A stretch of DNA of 64,000 nt from Paractinoplanes bogorensis (GTDB lineage Bacteria > Actinomycetota > Actinomycetes > Mycobacteriales > Micromonosporaceae). The translations under genes were made by a program, and so were the position numbers. The stretch is taken from contig NZ_JAHKKG010000005.1 in assembly GCF_018829635.1 (NCBI RefSeq), positions 1 through 64,000 on the forward strand, written 5' to 3'. Numbering within the stretch: position 1 is the stretch's first letter; every line of letters starts with the position of its first letter. This document shows positions 41,792 to 50,322 of this stretch, in pieces. The notes beneath the pieces were generated by a model, which was given only the letters and a program-made list of their open reading frames with translations, was not told the origin of the DNA and did no database searches.

Positions 41792-43588
41792 TCACTTTTG
41801 GTGGTACGACTCCTGAAGGCGGTAGACGGGCGTCGGCACGTCCTCGTAGCGGGCCTTGAGCTGCAGCGCCAGATAGAGCGAGTAGTGCCGCGACTGGTGC
41901 AGGTTGCCGCCGTGGAACCACAGGTTGTCCTGCTGGGTGGGCTTCCACATGTTGCGCTGCTCGCCCTCCCACGGGCCCGGGTCCTTGGGCGTGTCCGAGC
42001 CGAGCCCCCACACCTTGCCCACCCTGTCGGCGGTCGCGGCGTCGACGATGTCGGCCACCCAGCCGTTCATCGAGCCGTAGCCGGTGGCGTAGACCACCAG
42101 GTCGGCCGGCAGTTCGGTGCCGTCCTCGAGCACCACCGCGTCCTCGGTCAGGTGATCGACCTGGCCGTGCGCGAGCTTGACCCGCCCGTCGGCGACCAGG
42201 TCGGCCGCACCCACGTCGATGTAGTAGCCGGAGCCGCGTCGCAGGTACTTCATGAACAGACCGGATCCGTCGGCGCCCCAGTCGTGCTCGAAGCCGGCCT
42301 TCTCCAGCCGCGCGTAGAACTCCGCATCCCGTTCGGCCATCTGCTCGTACAGCGGGATCTGGAACTCGTGCATGATCCGGTACGGGATCGACGCGAAGAT
42401 CATGTCGGCCTTGTCGGTGGTGACGCCGGACGCGACCGCCCGCTCGGAGTAGAGGTCGCCGAGCCCGATGTCCATGAGCGAAGCCGACTTCACGATGTGC
42501 GTCGATGAGCGTTGCACCATGGTGACGTCCGCGTCGTGCTCCCACAACGCACCGCAGATGTCGAAGGCCGAGTTGTTCGAGCCAACGACCACAACCTTCT
42601 TTCCCGCGTACGCCTCCGGGCCGGGATGCCCGCTCGAATGGTGCTGTTCGCCGCGGAAGACGTCCTGTCCCGGCAGTTCCGGATAGTTCGCCTTGCCCGA
42701 CATGCCGGTGGCGAACACGACATGCGCGGGTGTGAGCGTCTGCGCGTTTCCGTCGCGCTCGACGGTTACCGTCCACTTGTTCGTTTCCTGATCGAAGGCG
42801 GCCGAACGAACAGTCGACGACGACCAGTACGGCACCTCCATGACCTTCGTGTACATCTCCAGCCAGTCGCCGATCTTGTCCTTGGGCGCGAAGACCGGCC
42901 AGTTCGGCGGGAACGGCAGATAGGGCAGGTGGTCGTACCAGACGGGATCGTGCAGGCAAAGGCTCTTGTACCGGCCGCGCCACTGGTCGCCCGGCCGGGC
43001 GTTCTTGTCGATCACCAGGGCCGGCACGCCGAGCTGCCGCAGCCGGGCGCCGAGCGCGATGCCGCCCTGACCGCCGCCGATCACGATCACGTACGGCTGC
43101 TCGTCGCTCCCCAGAGTGGCCGCCTCGGAGTCGCGGCGCTCCTTCCAGCTCTGGCGCCCCTTGGCCAGCTCGTGCTCGACGCCCTGCGGTCGTCTCGCAT
43201 ACTGCGACTCCTCGAAGCCCTTGAGCTCGCGCAGCGTGGTGAGCAGGGTCCACGCGCCTTCGGAGGTCAGGCGCAGATGACCGGTGCCGCGCCCGGTCGC
43301 CGTCTCGAACCGGATCCAGGCGTCGATCACGCCGTCGCTCTCGGTCGGGTCCTCGGTCAACGCGAAGCCGCTCGGGTCGGCGCCGTCGAGCGTGCGGGTC
43401 AGCAGGTCGGTGACGCCGTCGCGGCCCTCGACCGTGGTGATGTTCCAGGTGAAGGCGACCAGGTCGCGCCAGAAGCAGGTGGGGGCGAACAGCGCGGCGG
43501 CCCGTTCGACGTCCCGGTCGTGCAGGGCACTCTCAAAAGAGGCGAGCCAGTCGTCCACTCGCTGTCGCACATCCGTTGTCTGCGTCAT
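41792..43588 (-). CDS. Flavin-containing monooxygenase with N-terminal SnoaL-like domain
   Basis: A 598-residue enzyme. Residues about 1-135 form an NTF2/SnoaL-like domain (FESALHDRDVERAAALFAPTCFWRDLVAFTW). From about 165 the FAD domain begins with VIVIGGGQGGIALGARLR, an NADPH-binding repeat VVVVGSNNSAFDICGAL, and the late YATGYGSMNGW. The motif FxGxxxHSSxH appears as FRGEQHHSSGH, as in class B flavoprotein monooxygenases. It probably performs NADPH- and O2-dependent oxygenation (Baeyer-Villiger or N-oxidation) of a ketone or other small molecule. It is divergent from a GAF-domain activator, an arrangement seen in ketone/alcohol catabolism loci. Confidence 0.9.
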   Translation of the reverse strand: MTQTTDVRQRVDDWLASFESALHDRDVERAAALFAPTCFWRDLVAFTWNITTVEGRDGVTDLLTRTLDGADPSGFALTEDPTESDGVIDAWIRFETATGRGTGHLRLTSEGAWTLLTTLRELKGFEESQYARRPQGVEHELAKGRQSWKERRDSEAATLGSDEQPYVIVIGGGQGGIALGARLRQLGVPALVIDKNARPGDQWRGRYKSLCLHDPVWYDHLPYLPFPPNWPVFAPKDKIGDWLEMYTKVMEVPYWSSSTVRSAAFDQETNKWTVTVERDGNAQTLTPAHVVFATGMSGKANYPELPGQDVFRGEQHHSSGHPGPEAYAGKKVVVVGSNNSAFDICGALWEHDADVTMVQRSSTHIVKSASLMDIGLGDLYSERAVASGVTTDKADMIFASIPYRIMHEFQIPLYEQMAERDAEFYARLEKAGFEHDWGADGSGLFMKYLRRGSGYYIDVGAADLVADGRVKLAHGQVDHLTEDAVVLEDGTELPADLVVYATGYGSMNGWVADIVDAATADRVGKVWGLGSDTPKDPGPWEGEQRNMWKPTQQDNLWFHGGNLHQSRHYSLYLALQLKARYEDVPTPVYRLQESYHQK

Positions 43589-43626
43589 GGCGCTAATAGA
43601 CAGTTCCGACTTCAGTCCGCAACAGG

Positions 43627-43642
43627 GTTGCAACACATTGCA
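43627..43642. promoter_or_regulatory. Possible operator between monooxygenase and GAF regulator genes
   Basis: GTTGCAAC is an 8-bp palindrome, immediately followed by ACATTGCA, so TTGCA occurs twice ten bases apart. It sits in the 74-nt divergent promoter. Confidence 0.4.
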
Positions 43643-43662
43643 CGCGCGGGCCATGCTCAGTC

Positions 43663-44835
43663 GTGGGCGATTTCGGCGCGGTGCGGCCCGGCACCGACCT
43701 GTCGCGGCATGCCCGTGAGCTGCGCCGCGTCCACGATGCTGTGCTCGCCGGCGACCGTCCGCCGCAGCGCCCGCGCGACCTGGTCTCGCGCAGCTGGGCC
43801 CGGATGCTCGGGCTGGGCCTCGACCCGAGCCGCGCCAACGCCCGCGACCCGTTGCCGTTCGACGAGATCGAGCGGCTGCGCCGGGAATCGCCGCTGGCCC
43901 TGGTGATCGACGACCTGCTCCGGCTGGCCGACGGGTTTCTGCTGGTCGTGACCGACGCCGACGGGGTGATCCTGTGGCGGGCGGGGCCGGTCGCGCTGCG
44001 CCGCCGGGCCGATGTGCTGGGCTTCGGCGAGGGCGCGAACTGGACCGAGACGGCGGTCGGCACCAATGCCATCGGGACGGCGCTGGTCGAGGCGGCGCCG
44101 GTGCAGCTGTTCTCGGCCGAGCACTTCGAGGAGGCTCAGCACGCCTGGTACTGCACCGCGCATCCGGTGCACGATCCGCGTACGGGGGAACTGCTCGGCA
44201 TTGTCGATGTGAGCGGTCCGGCGCTCACTCTGCATCCGGCGATCGAGGCGATGGTGGCCATGGGCGTGCGGCTGGCCGAGGCGCAGTTGTGGCGGCATCA
44301 CGCCGACCGGCTGGAACGGTTGCGGCGCTCGGCCGCCCACGTGGTGTCGACCGTGCCGGGACCGCTGCTGATCGTGGACGAGCACGGCTGGGTGGCGGCG
44401 GCGAGCGGGGTGGCCACCCGCGACCGGATCGGCACGCCGCGGGAGGGGACGGCGCTGGGCGTACCCGGGCTGGGTCTGTGCCTGCCGGAACGGCTGCCCG
44501 AGGGCTGGCTGGTGCGACCGGCCGGACCCCAGACGGCCATCCGGGCCACCCTCGACCTGCGCTCGTCGCCCGTGCTCGAGGTGTGCGGCGAGTCGGCGCC
44601 GTGGCGCACGCCGCTGACCCGCCGGCACGCCGAGATCCTGGAGCTGCTGGTCGCCTGCGGCCCGGCGGGCCTGACGGCGGCCCAGATGAGCCGCTTCCTG
44701 CACGGCGACGCCGACCACGTGGTCACCGTGCGGGCCGAGGTGTCCCGCCTACGCCGGGCGATCGGCGCTCTGGTCGCCACCAACCCGTATCGCCTGGCCG
44801 CCGGGGTCTCGCTGGAGATCGTCGGGGCGAGGTGA
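43663..44835 (+). CDS. GAF-domain transcriptional regulator (AcoR/MimR-like, without AAA+ domain)
   Basis: A 390-residue protein. The N-terminal 230 residues resemble the sensor part of AcoR-type activators (VSRSWARMLGLGLDP; a GAF domain with FGEGANWTETAVGTNAIGTAL and AWYCTAHPVHDPRTGELLGIVDVSG). The sigma-54 AAA+ domain is absent. The C-terminal 80 residues form a helical DNA-binding region (LTRRHAEILELLVACGPAGLTAAQMSRFL). The gene is divergent from the flavin monooxygenase and is its likely activator. The GTG start lies in the short shared promoter. Confidence 0.88.
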   Translation: MGDFGAVRPGTDLSRHARELRRVHDAVLAGDRPPQRPRDLVSRSWARMLGLGLDPSRANARDPLPFDEIERLRRESPLALVIDDLLRLADGFLLVVTDADGVILWRAGPVALRRRADVLGFGEGANWTETAVGTNAIGTALVEAAPVQLFSAEHFEEAQHAWYCTAHPVHDPRTGELLGIVDVSGPALTLHPAIEAMVAMGVRLAEAQLWRHHADRLERLRRSAAHVVSTVPGPLLIVDEHGWVAAASGVATRDRIGTPREGTALGVPGLGLCLPERLPEGWLVRPAGPQTAIRATLDLRSSPVLEVCGESAPWRTPLTRRHAEILELLVACGPAGLTAAQMSRFLHGDADHVVTVRAEVSRLRRAIGALVATNPYRLAAGVSLEIVGAR

Positions 44836-44839
44836 TCGC

Positions 44840-45217
44840 ATGCCCGTCGGCCGCCGGCACCACCTGATCGTCGACTGCCCCGACCCGGCGGCGTCGGCCC
44901 GCTTCTGGTCGGCGCTGCTCGGCGAACCGATCACCTATGACGACGGCGACTTCGTGGTCGTCTCGGCCGACACGACCACGTCGGGCCTGGCCTTCCAGCG
45001 GGCGCCCGATCACCGCGCGCCCACCTGGCCCGGCCCGGCCGTGCCGCAGCAGATGCACCTCGACGTGATGGTCGACGACCTGGCCGTGGCCACCGAGGCC
45101 GCGCTCGCCCTCGGCGCTACGCCCCGGCCGGGCGGCGATCACGTCTTCGCCGACCCGGCCGGGCACCCGTTCTGCCTGATCCCGCGGCCGGGGTGGGCCC
45201 CACCGATCCAGAACTGA
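44840..45217 (+). CDS. VOC (glyoxalase-like) superfamily protein
   Basis: A 125-residue protein of two beta-alpha-beta-beta-beta modules. It has HHLIVDCPDPAASARFWSALLG at the start, MHLDVMVDDL in the middle and the ending DPAGHPFCLIPRP. This is the common actinobacterial glyoxalase/bleomycin-resistance-like form; substrate and metal are unknown. It begins 4 nt after the GAF regulator stop and is probably co-transcribed with it. Confidence 0.9.
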   Translation: MPVGRRHHLIVDCPDPAASARFWSALLGEPITYDDGDFVVVSADTTTSGLAFQRAPDHRAPTWPGPAVPQQMHLDVMVDDLAVATEAALALGATPRPGGDHVFADPAGHPFCLIPRPGWAPPIQN

Positions 45218-45229
45218 GAGTGCGATGCG

Positions 45230-45640
45230 TCATCGACGCTCGGGCCAGACCGGACCCTCGGCGGTCCACACGACACCGCGGTTGCGGCACAGGCAGAACG
45301 GATGTCCGACGGGATCGGTGTAAACGCGGAAGCCGAACCCCTCCGGCCCGACGTGATCCCGCTGCAGGGTCGCGCCGAGCGCCAGGACGCGGCTCTGCTC
45401 CGCCTCGATGTCGTCGACCTCGAAGTCCAGGTGGAACTGCTTGGGGTGTTCGCTGCTCGGCCACTGCGGGGCCCGGTAGTCCGCCACCTGGTTGAAGGCC
45501 AGCTCGATCTCGCCGAACTGCACGCCGGCCCAGTCCGCGTCGCTGCCGTCCTTGATCGGCCGCCCGGTCACCTCGGCGTAGAAGGCCGCCAGTTTCATCG
45601 TGTCCGGGCAGTCGATGATGAAGTCGGTGAGTCGCAGCAT
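45230..45640 (-). CDS. VOC (glyoxalase-like) superfamily protein
   Basis: A 136-residue VOC protein (FIIDCPDTMKLAAFYAEVTG, FHLDFEVDDIEAEQSRVLALG, DPVGHPFCLCRNRG). It is clearly related to the convergent protein at 44840-45217; the two probably arose by duplication and inversion. Function is unknown. Confidence 0.9.
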   Translation of the reverse strand: MLRLTDFIIDCPDTMKLAAFYAEVTGRPIKDGSDADWAGVQFGEIELAFNQVADYRAPQWPSSEHPKQFHLDFEVDDIEAEQSRVLALGATLQRDHVGPEGFGFRVYTDPVGHPFCLCRNRGVVWTAEGPVWPERR

Positions 45641-45683
45641 CCCGCGATCCTGTCACAGGACCTGTCGGTGCACCGGCGACAGC

Positions 45684-45836
45684 TCAGAGGACGAACGACC
45701 GAGCTTCGCCCAGCTCGGCCAGGGCGTCGAGCGCGATCTCGAACTCGTTGTGGTCGAGGTATTCGAGCGCGTCCGACAAGGCGGCCCCGCGAGGTGCCTG
45801 GCCGGCCGCCGCACGCAGCGGGTCGGGCTGGTTCAC
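45684..45836 (-). CDS. 50-residue protein translationally coupled to the SDR gene
   Basis: GTG at 45836 overlaps the SDR stop (GTGA). The frame encodes 50 residues ending in an acidic helical tract (ALEYLDHNEFEIALDALAEL). The D/E-x-NEF-x-x-ALDALAEL pattern also ends or forms small conserved actinobacterial proteins that sit in catabolic operons. Codon use fits a real gene. Function is unknown. Confidence 0.6.
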   Translation of the reverse strand: MNQPDPLRAAAGQAPRGAALSDALEYLDHNEFEIALDALAELGEARSFVL

Positions 45837-46579
45837 CGGGTCGCGGGCGGCCGTACGCGCAGGCCCTGCATGCCGCCGTCGATGGCCAGCGCTACGCCCG
45901 TCGTGGCGGAGGCGTCGGGGCCGGCCAGGTAGGCGATCGCGGCGGCCACCTCGTCGGCGGTGACCATCCGGCCGGAGGGCTGCCGGGCCTCGAGAGCGAC
46001 CCGCTCGGCCGCCGGGTCGTCGGTGGCGGCCAGCAGGCGGTTGATCCAGGGAGTGTCGGCCGTGCCGGGATTCACGCAGTTGACCCGGATGCCCTCGGAC
46101 AGGTGGTCGGCCGCCATGTTCAGCGTCAGCGACAGCACGGCGCCCTTGGTCGCCCCGTAGAGGGCCCGTCGCGGCAGGCCGGCGGTGGCCACGATCGAGC
46201 AGGTGTTGACGATCGCGGCGTGCGACGACTCGCGCAGGTGGGGGAGCGCGGCCCGGCTCACCCGGACCATGCCCTGCACGTTCACGTCGAACACGCGCGA
46301 CCACTCGGCGTCGTCGTTCTCCTCCACGGTGCCCTGGGCGCCGATGCCCGCGTTGTTGACGACGACGTCGAGGCCGCCGAACGCGGACGCGGCCTCGGCC
46401 ACGGCCGCGCGGACCGAGGCGTCGTCGGTGACGTCACAGCGCAGGCCCATGAGCGGCGCCGGCACGTCGGTGTTCAGGTCGAGCGTGGCCACCCGGTAGC
46501 CGCGTTCGGCGAGCAGCGACGCGGTGGCCAGGCCGATGCCGGAGGCGCCGCCGGTGACGATCGCGCGCAGGCCGGTCAT
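45833..46579 (-). CDS. Short-chain dehydrogenase/reductase of the sugar-acid cluster
   Basis: A 248-residue classical SDR: TGGASGIG cofactor motif (residues 9-16), NNAG (75-78), catalytic S128, Y141 and K145 (YGATK). The Asp at the end of strand 2 (LDLN) suggests NAD+. In this operon a role as L-fucose/L-rhamnose-type sugar dehydrogenase or 2-keto-3-deoxy-sugar-acid dehydrogenase fits best. Which of the two cannot be read from sequence. It overlaps the FAH gene by 4 nt and the 50-residue gene by 3 nt. Confidence 0.9.
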   Translation of the reverse strand: MTGLRAIVTGGASGIGLATASLLAERGYRVATLDLNTDVPAPLMGLRCDVTDDASVRAAVAEAASAFGGLDVVVNNAGIGAQGTVEENDDAEWSRVFDVNVQGMVRVSRAALPHLRESSHAAIVNTCSIVATAGLPRRALYGATKGAVLSLTLNMAADHLSEGIRVNCVNPGTADTPWINRLLAATDDPAAERVALEARQPSGRMVTADEVAAAIAYLAGPDASATTGVALAIDGGMQGLRVRPPATR

Positions 46580-47436
46580 CGCGGGCCTACGACCTGCTGG
46601 CGGGCGGTGCCGAGGTGCTCGATGCCGAGCGTCATCACGTCACCGGCCTGCAGGTAGGTCGGCGGCTTCATGCCCAGCCCGACGCCGGGCGGGGTGCCGG
46701 TGTTGATCAGGTCGCCGGGTTCGAGCATCAGGAACTGGCTCAGGTAGTGCACGACGACGAACGGGTCGAAGATCATCGTCTTGGTGTTGCCCGTCTGCCG
46801 GCGTTCGCCGTTCACATCGAGCCACATGGACAGGTTGCGGACATCGGGGATCTCGTCCGGCGTAGCCAGCCACGGCCCGGCCGGGTTGAACGTCTCGGCC
46901 GACTTGCCCTTGACCCACTGTCCGCCGCGCTCCATCTGGAATGCGCGTTCGCTCACGTCGTTGACCAGCACGTAGCCGGCGATCGCGGCGGCCGCCTCGT
47001 CGACCGAGGCCAGGTAGGACGTGCGGCGGCCGATCACGATGCCGAGCTCGACCTCCCAGTCGGTCTTGGTCGAGCCGCGCGGGATGCGTACGTCGTCGTC
47101 CGGCCCGACCAGGGTGTTCGGCGACTTGGTGAACAGGATCGGCTCGGCCGGCACGGCCTGGCCGGTCTCGGCGGCGTGGTCGCTGTAGTTGAGCCCGATG
47201 CACAGGATCTGGTGCGGCCGGGCGATCGGGGCGCCGATCCGCTGGTCGCCGATCGGGTGCACGTCACCCGCGGCGATCCGGTCGGCCACCGGTCCGGCCA
47301 GCTGAGCCGCGCCGTCACCGCCGAAGAACGCCTCGTCGAAGTCGGCCACCAGGTCGGACACGTCGACGTAGTCCGACCCACTCGCGCGGACGGCGGGCTT
47401 CTCGGCGCCGGGGGCACCGATGCGCATCAGGAACAC
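46576..47436 (-). CDS. Fumarylacetoacetate hydrolase-family protein (2,4-diketo-3-deoxy-sugar-acid hydrolase-like)
   Basis: A 286-residue FAH-fold enzyme: ILCIGLNYSDHAAETG, FTKSPNTLVGPDDDV, the metal ligands in DWEVELGIVIG, then GKSAETFNPAGPWLAT and GDLINTGTPPGVGLG. Close relatives include 2,4-diketo-3-deoxy-L-fuconate or L-rhamnonate hydrolases, which split the diketo acid into pyruvate and lactate. The GTG at 47436 has GAGGAG eight bases upstream. The neighbouring SDR, SMP-30 lactonase and IlvD/EDD dehydratase fit that pathway. Confidence 0.88.
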   Translation of the reverse strand: MFLMRIGAPGAEKPAVRASGSDYVDVSDLVADFDEAFFGGDGAAQLAGPVADRIAAGDVHPIGDQRIGAPIARPHQILCIGLNYSDHAAETGQAVPAEPILFTKSPNTLVGPDDDVRIPRGSTKTDWEVELGIVIGRRTSYLASVDEAAAAIAGYVLVNDVSERAFQMERGGQWVKGKSAETFNPAGPWLATPDEIPDVRNLSMWLDVNGERRQTGNTKTMIFDPFVVVHYLSQFLMLEPGDLINTGTPPGVGLGMKPPTYLQAGDVMTLGIEHLGTARQQVVGPR

Positions 47437-47483
47437 GGTTCTTGCTCCTCACAGACGAGATTTCCCCGTACGCCGTAACAGCG

Positions 47484-48437
47484 CTACGGCGTCGGGGACA
47501 ACTGGACATACGGGGTCGGGAGTCCGGCGGCGCCGACGTCGGCGGTGAAGAGGCGCCCGGAGGCCGGGTGGCGCGTCAGTTCGGCCGGGGACAACCCGTC
47601 GGTGGCGGTCGTGATGACCAGAACGCGCAGGTCGGGACCGGCAAACGCGCAACTTGTGGTGTGCGGGGCGTCCACGTCGACCACGGCGAGCACGGTTCCG
47701 CCCGGGGTCCGGCACTCCACCCGGCCGCCGCCCCAGACCGCGATCCACAGGTTGCCGATGGCGTCCACGCACAGCCCGTCCGGCTGCCCGTCGGAGAAAC
47801 GGAACAATTCCCGCCGTACGCCGTCCGGATAGTCCCGCCCGTAGACGACGCCCGGCACGGTGTCGATGCTGTAGAGCGTCCCGCCGTCGGGGCTCCAGGC
47901 GAGCCCGTTGGACAGGGTCAGGTCGTCGTCGAGCACGGTCACGTCGCCGCCGTCCAGGCGCATCAGGGCCTGGTTGCCGCGCGCCGAGTCGAGGGCCATG
48001 CTGCCGATCAGGAACCGGCCCTGCGGGTCGACCGCGCCGTCGTTGAGGCGGCTGTCCGTGCGGCTGAGATCGGCCACGACCGTACGGGAATCGCCCTGAA
48101 TGATCTTGCCCCGCTGAGCCACCAGCAGCTCGCCCGCCGCGGAGACGGCCACCGCGCAGGCCAGATCGTCGAACTCCCACGTGTCGGTCACCGAGATCAC
48201 GTGAGAAGCCGGGGTCTCGTGGGAAGCCGGAGTCTCGTGGGAAGCCGAGAGCTCGGGAGAAGCCGGGATCTCGTGCGAAGCGGGGATCTCGTGCGAAGTC
48301 GAAAGGGTGCCCGCGTGCACCGTGCCGCCCAGGATGTCGACCCAGAGCAGCCGTTCGCGGGCGGCGTCCCACACCGGGCCCTCGCCGAGAGCGTAGGCCT
48401 CCGCGCCGGCCGGACGGGCAACGAAGCGCGCAGTCAT
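47484..48437 (-). CDS. SMP-30/gluconolactonase-family protein with a repeat insertion
   Basis: A 317-residue six-blade propeller lactonase: LGEGPVWDAARERLLWVDI with the metal-binding Glu, DSRLNDGAVDPQGRFLIGSM with Asn/Asp ligands, LSNGLAWSPDGGTLYSIDT, and QPDGLCVDAIGNLWIAVWGGG. It should open a sugar-acid lactone. Unusually, residues about 46-78 are six-residue repeats (SHETPA/SHEIPA type) inserted between the first strands. First gene of the catabolic operon; divergent from the dehydratase gene with a palindromic promoter. Confidence 0.9.
   Translation of the reverse strand: MTARFVARPAGAEAYALGEGPVWDAARERLLWVDILGGTVHAGTLSTSHEIPASHEIPASPELSASHETPASHETPASHVISVTDTWEFDDLACAVAVSAAGELLVAQRGKIIQGDSRTVVADLSRTDSRLNDGAVDPQGRFLIGSMALDSARGNQALMRLDGGDVTVLDDDLTLSNGLAWSPDGGTLYSIDTVPGVVYGRDYPDGVRRELFRFSDGQPDGLCVDAIGNLWIAVWGGGRVECRTPGGTVLAVVDVDAPHTTSCAFAGPDLRVLVITTATDGLSPAELTRHPASGRLFTADVGAAGLPTPYVQLSPTP
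48201..48300. repeat. 18-bp coding repeats inside the SMP-30 gene
   Basis: About five and a half imperfect 18-bp units (GAAGCCGG(A/G)(A/G)TCTCGTG type) encode the SHETPA-like insertion of the lactonase. Related units are adjacent, which suggests slippage or unequal crossing-over. Confidence 0.85.
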
Positions 48438-48451
48438 GTTCCGAAGACTAG

Positions 48452-48464
48452 GCGGAAGTTCCGC
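48452..48464. promoter_or_regulatory. Palindromic operator candidate in the divergent sugar-acid promoter
   Basis: GCGGAA-G-TTCCGC is a perfect inverted repeat in the 77-nt gap between the SMP-30 and dehydratase starts. A nearby TTCCGAAG (48439-48446) may be a related half-site. No regulator gene lies next to the cluster. Confidence 0.5.
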
Positions 48465-48514
48465 GATGATGAAGGATCTTCCCGAGTTGCGATTCGCGGC
48501 GTTACAGTCCGGAG

Positions 48515-50230
48515 ATGGCGGATCGGCGCAGCGCTCAGTGGTACGGCGGCGACGACCGGAACAGCTACATCCACCGCGCGTGGATGCGGCGGGGCCTGCC
48601 CGCCGACGCGTTCGACGGCCGGCCGCACATCGCCATCGCCAACACCGCGAGCGATCTGACCCCGTGCAATGCGCATTTGAACGAGGTTTCGCGCAGTGTG
48701 GCCGACGGCATCCACCGGGCGGGCGGGATTGCGCTCGACCTGCCGGTCGTGTCGATCGGCGAGACACAGGTGCGGCCGACCGCGATGCTGTGGCGCAACA
48801 TGGCCGCGATGGCCATCGAGGAGATGCTGCGGGCCAACCCGATCGACGGCGTCGTGCTGCTCGGCGGCTGTGACAAGACCATCCCGGCCCTCCTCATGGC
48901 CGCTGCCTCGGTCGACCTGCCGGCCGTCGTGGTGCCGGGCGGGCCGATGCTCACCGGCACGTTCCGGGGCACGCCGCTCGGGTGCGGCACCGATGTGTGG
49001 AAACTGAGCGAAGAGGTTCGTGCGGGCACGCTGAGCGCGGACGAGTTCCAGCTCTCGGAGTCCTCGATGATCCGCAGCCGCGGGCACTGCAACACCATGG
49101 GCACCGCGTCGACCATGGGTCTGCTGGCCGAGGTGCTGGGCATGACCCTGCCGGGCATCGCGGGCACCCCGGCGCCGGACAGCCGCCTGCTCGAGGCCGC
49201 GCACGCCACCGGGGTGCTCGCGGTCGACCTGGTCGAACAGGACCGGCGGCCCAGCGCGGTGATGACCCCTGGATCGTTCCACAACGCGATCGTCGCCCTG
49301 GCCGCGCTCGGCGGTTCGACCAACGCCGTGGTGCACCTGCTGGCGATCGCGGGCCGGCTCGGGGTGCCGCTGACCCAGGACGACTTCGACCGGATCGGGG
49401 CCGGCGTGCCGCTGCTGGTCGACCTGTTGCCGGCCGGCCGGTTCCTGATGGACGACCTGTACCGCGCGGGCGGGCTGCACGCCGTGCTGGCCGAAGTGAG
49501 CGATCTGCTCGATCCGGCGGCGATCACGGTCATCGGCGAGCCGCTGGTGTCCGCCCTCGGCGCGGCCCGCGTCTACGACCGTGAGGTGATCCGCTCCCGC
49601 GCCGAGCCGCTGCAGGAGGAGGCCGGGATAGCGGTGCTCTACGGCAACCTCGCGCCCGACGGTGCCCTGGTCAAACCGGCCGCGGCCACGCCCGCCCTGC
49701 TCCAGCATCGCGGCCCGGCCGTCGTGTTCGACTCGGTGGAGGACCTGAAGGCCCGGCTCGACGATCCCGAGCTCGGGGTGACCGCCGATTCGGTGCTCGT
49801 GCTGCGCGGTTGCGGGCCGAAGGGCTACCCCGGCATGCCCGAGGTGTCCAACCTTCCGCTGCCGGCCAAGCTGCTGGCCGACGGAGTGCGCGACATGGTG
49901 CGCATTTGTGACGGGCGGATGAGCGGTACGGCGTACGGGACGGTCGTTCTGCACGTCGCACCGGAAGCGGCCGCGGGCGGACCGCTCGCCAAAGTGCGCA
50001 CCGGCGACATGATCGTGCTCGACCTGGCCAACCGCCGGCTGGACGTGGACGTCCCGGCCGACGAGTGGGACGCGCGGCCGCCGTCGGAGGAGGCGGCCCG
50101 GGCCTACGCGGCACCGGTCCGCGGCTGGGAGAAGCTCTACGTCGATACCGTCGGCCAGGCCAACACCGGCGCCGACCTGGACTTCCTGATCGGCGGAAGC
50201 GGCGACCAGGTGTCCCGCGAGTCGCACTAG
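48515..50230 (+). CDS. IlvD/EDD-family sugar-acid dehydratase
   Basis: A 571-residue iron-sulfur dehydratase. The three cluster ligands are C51 (TPCNAH), C119 (GGCDKTIPA) and C192 (GHCNTMGTAS). The late motif ICDGRMSGTAYGTVVLHVAPE is typical of sugar-acid dehydratases (L-arabinonate, D-xylonate, L-fuconate type) rather than IlvD proper. It should convert an aldonate to a 2-keto-3-deoxy acid. With the divergent lactonase/SDR/FAH operon it completes a non-phosphorylative sugar route; the sugar is not fixed by sequence, with L-fucose or L-rhamnose most likely. Confidence 0.9.
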   Translation: MADRRSAQWYGGDDRNSYIHRAWMRRGLPADAFDGRPHIAIANTASDLTPCNAHLNEVSRSVADGIHRAGGIALDLPVVSIGETQVRPTAMLWRNMAAMAIEEMLRANPIDGVVLLGGCDKTIPALLMAAASVDLPAVVVPGGPMLTGTFRGTPLGCGTDVWKLSEEVRAGTLSADEFQLSESSMIRSRGHCNTMGTASTMGLLAEVLGMTLPGIAGTPAPDSRLLEAAHATGVLAVDLVEQDRRPSAVMTPGSFHNAIVALAALGGSTNAVVHLLAIAGRLGVPLTQDDFDRIGAGVPLLVDLLPAGRFLMDDLYRAGGLHAVLAEVSDLLDPAAITVIGEPLVSALGAARVYDREVIRSRAEPLQEEAGIAVLYGNLAPDGALVKPAAATPALLQHRGPAVVFDSVEDLKARLDDPELGVTADSVLVLRGCGPKGYPGMPEVSNLPLPAKLLADGVRDMVRICDGRMSGTAYGTVVLHVAPEAAAGGPLAKVRTGDMIVLDLANRRLDVDVPADEWDARPPSEEAARAYAAPVRGWEKLYVDTVGQANTGADLDFLIGGSGDQVSRESH

Positions 50231-50322
50231 CCGTAATCACCCTTGTCGGTGGGGCCTCCGCAGGACGACTCTGGAGATTGTGCCGCCGAACGGCGACCGC
50301 CTGTTCCCCTGTGGAGGCGGAC

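Noticed and set aside
50231..50322. A DosR/DevR-like box before the universal stress protein gene
   Set aside because: GGGGCC and GGAC words are present but do not fit the palindromic GGGAC-type consensus with the right spacing.
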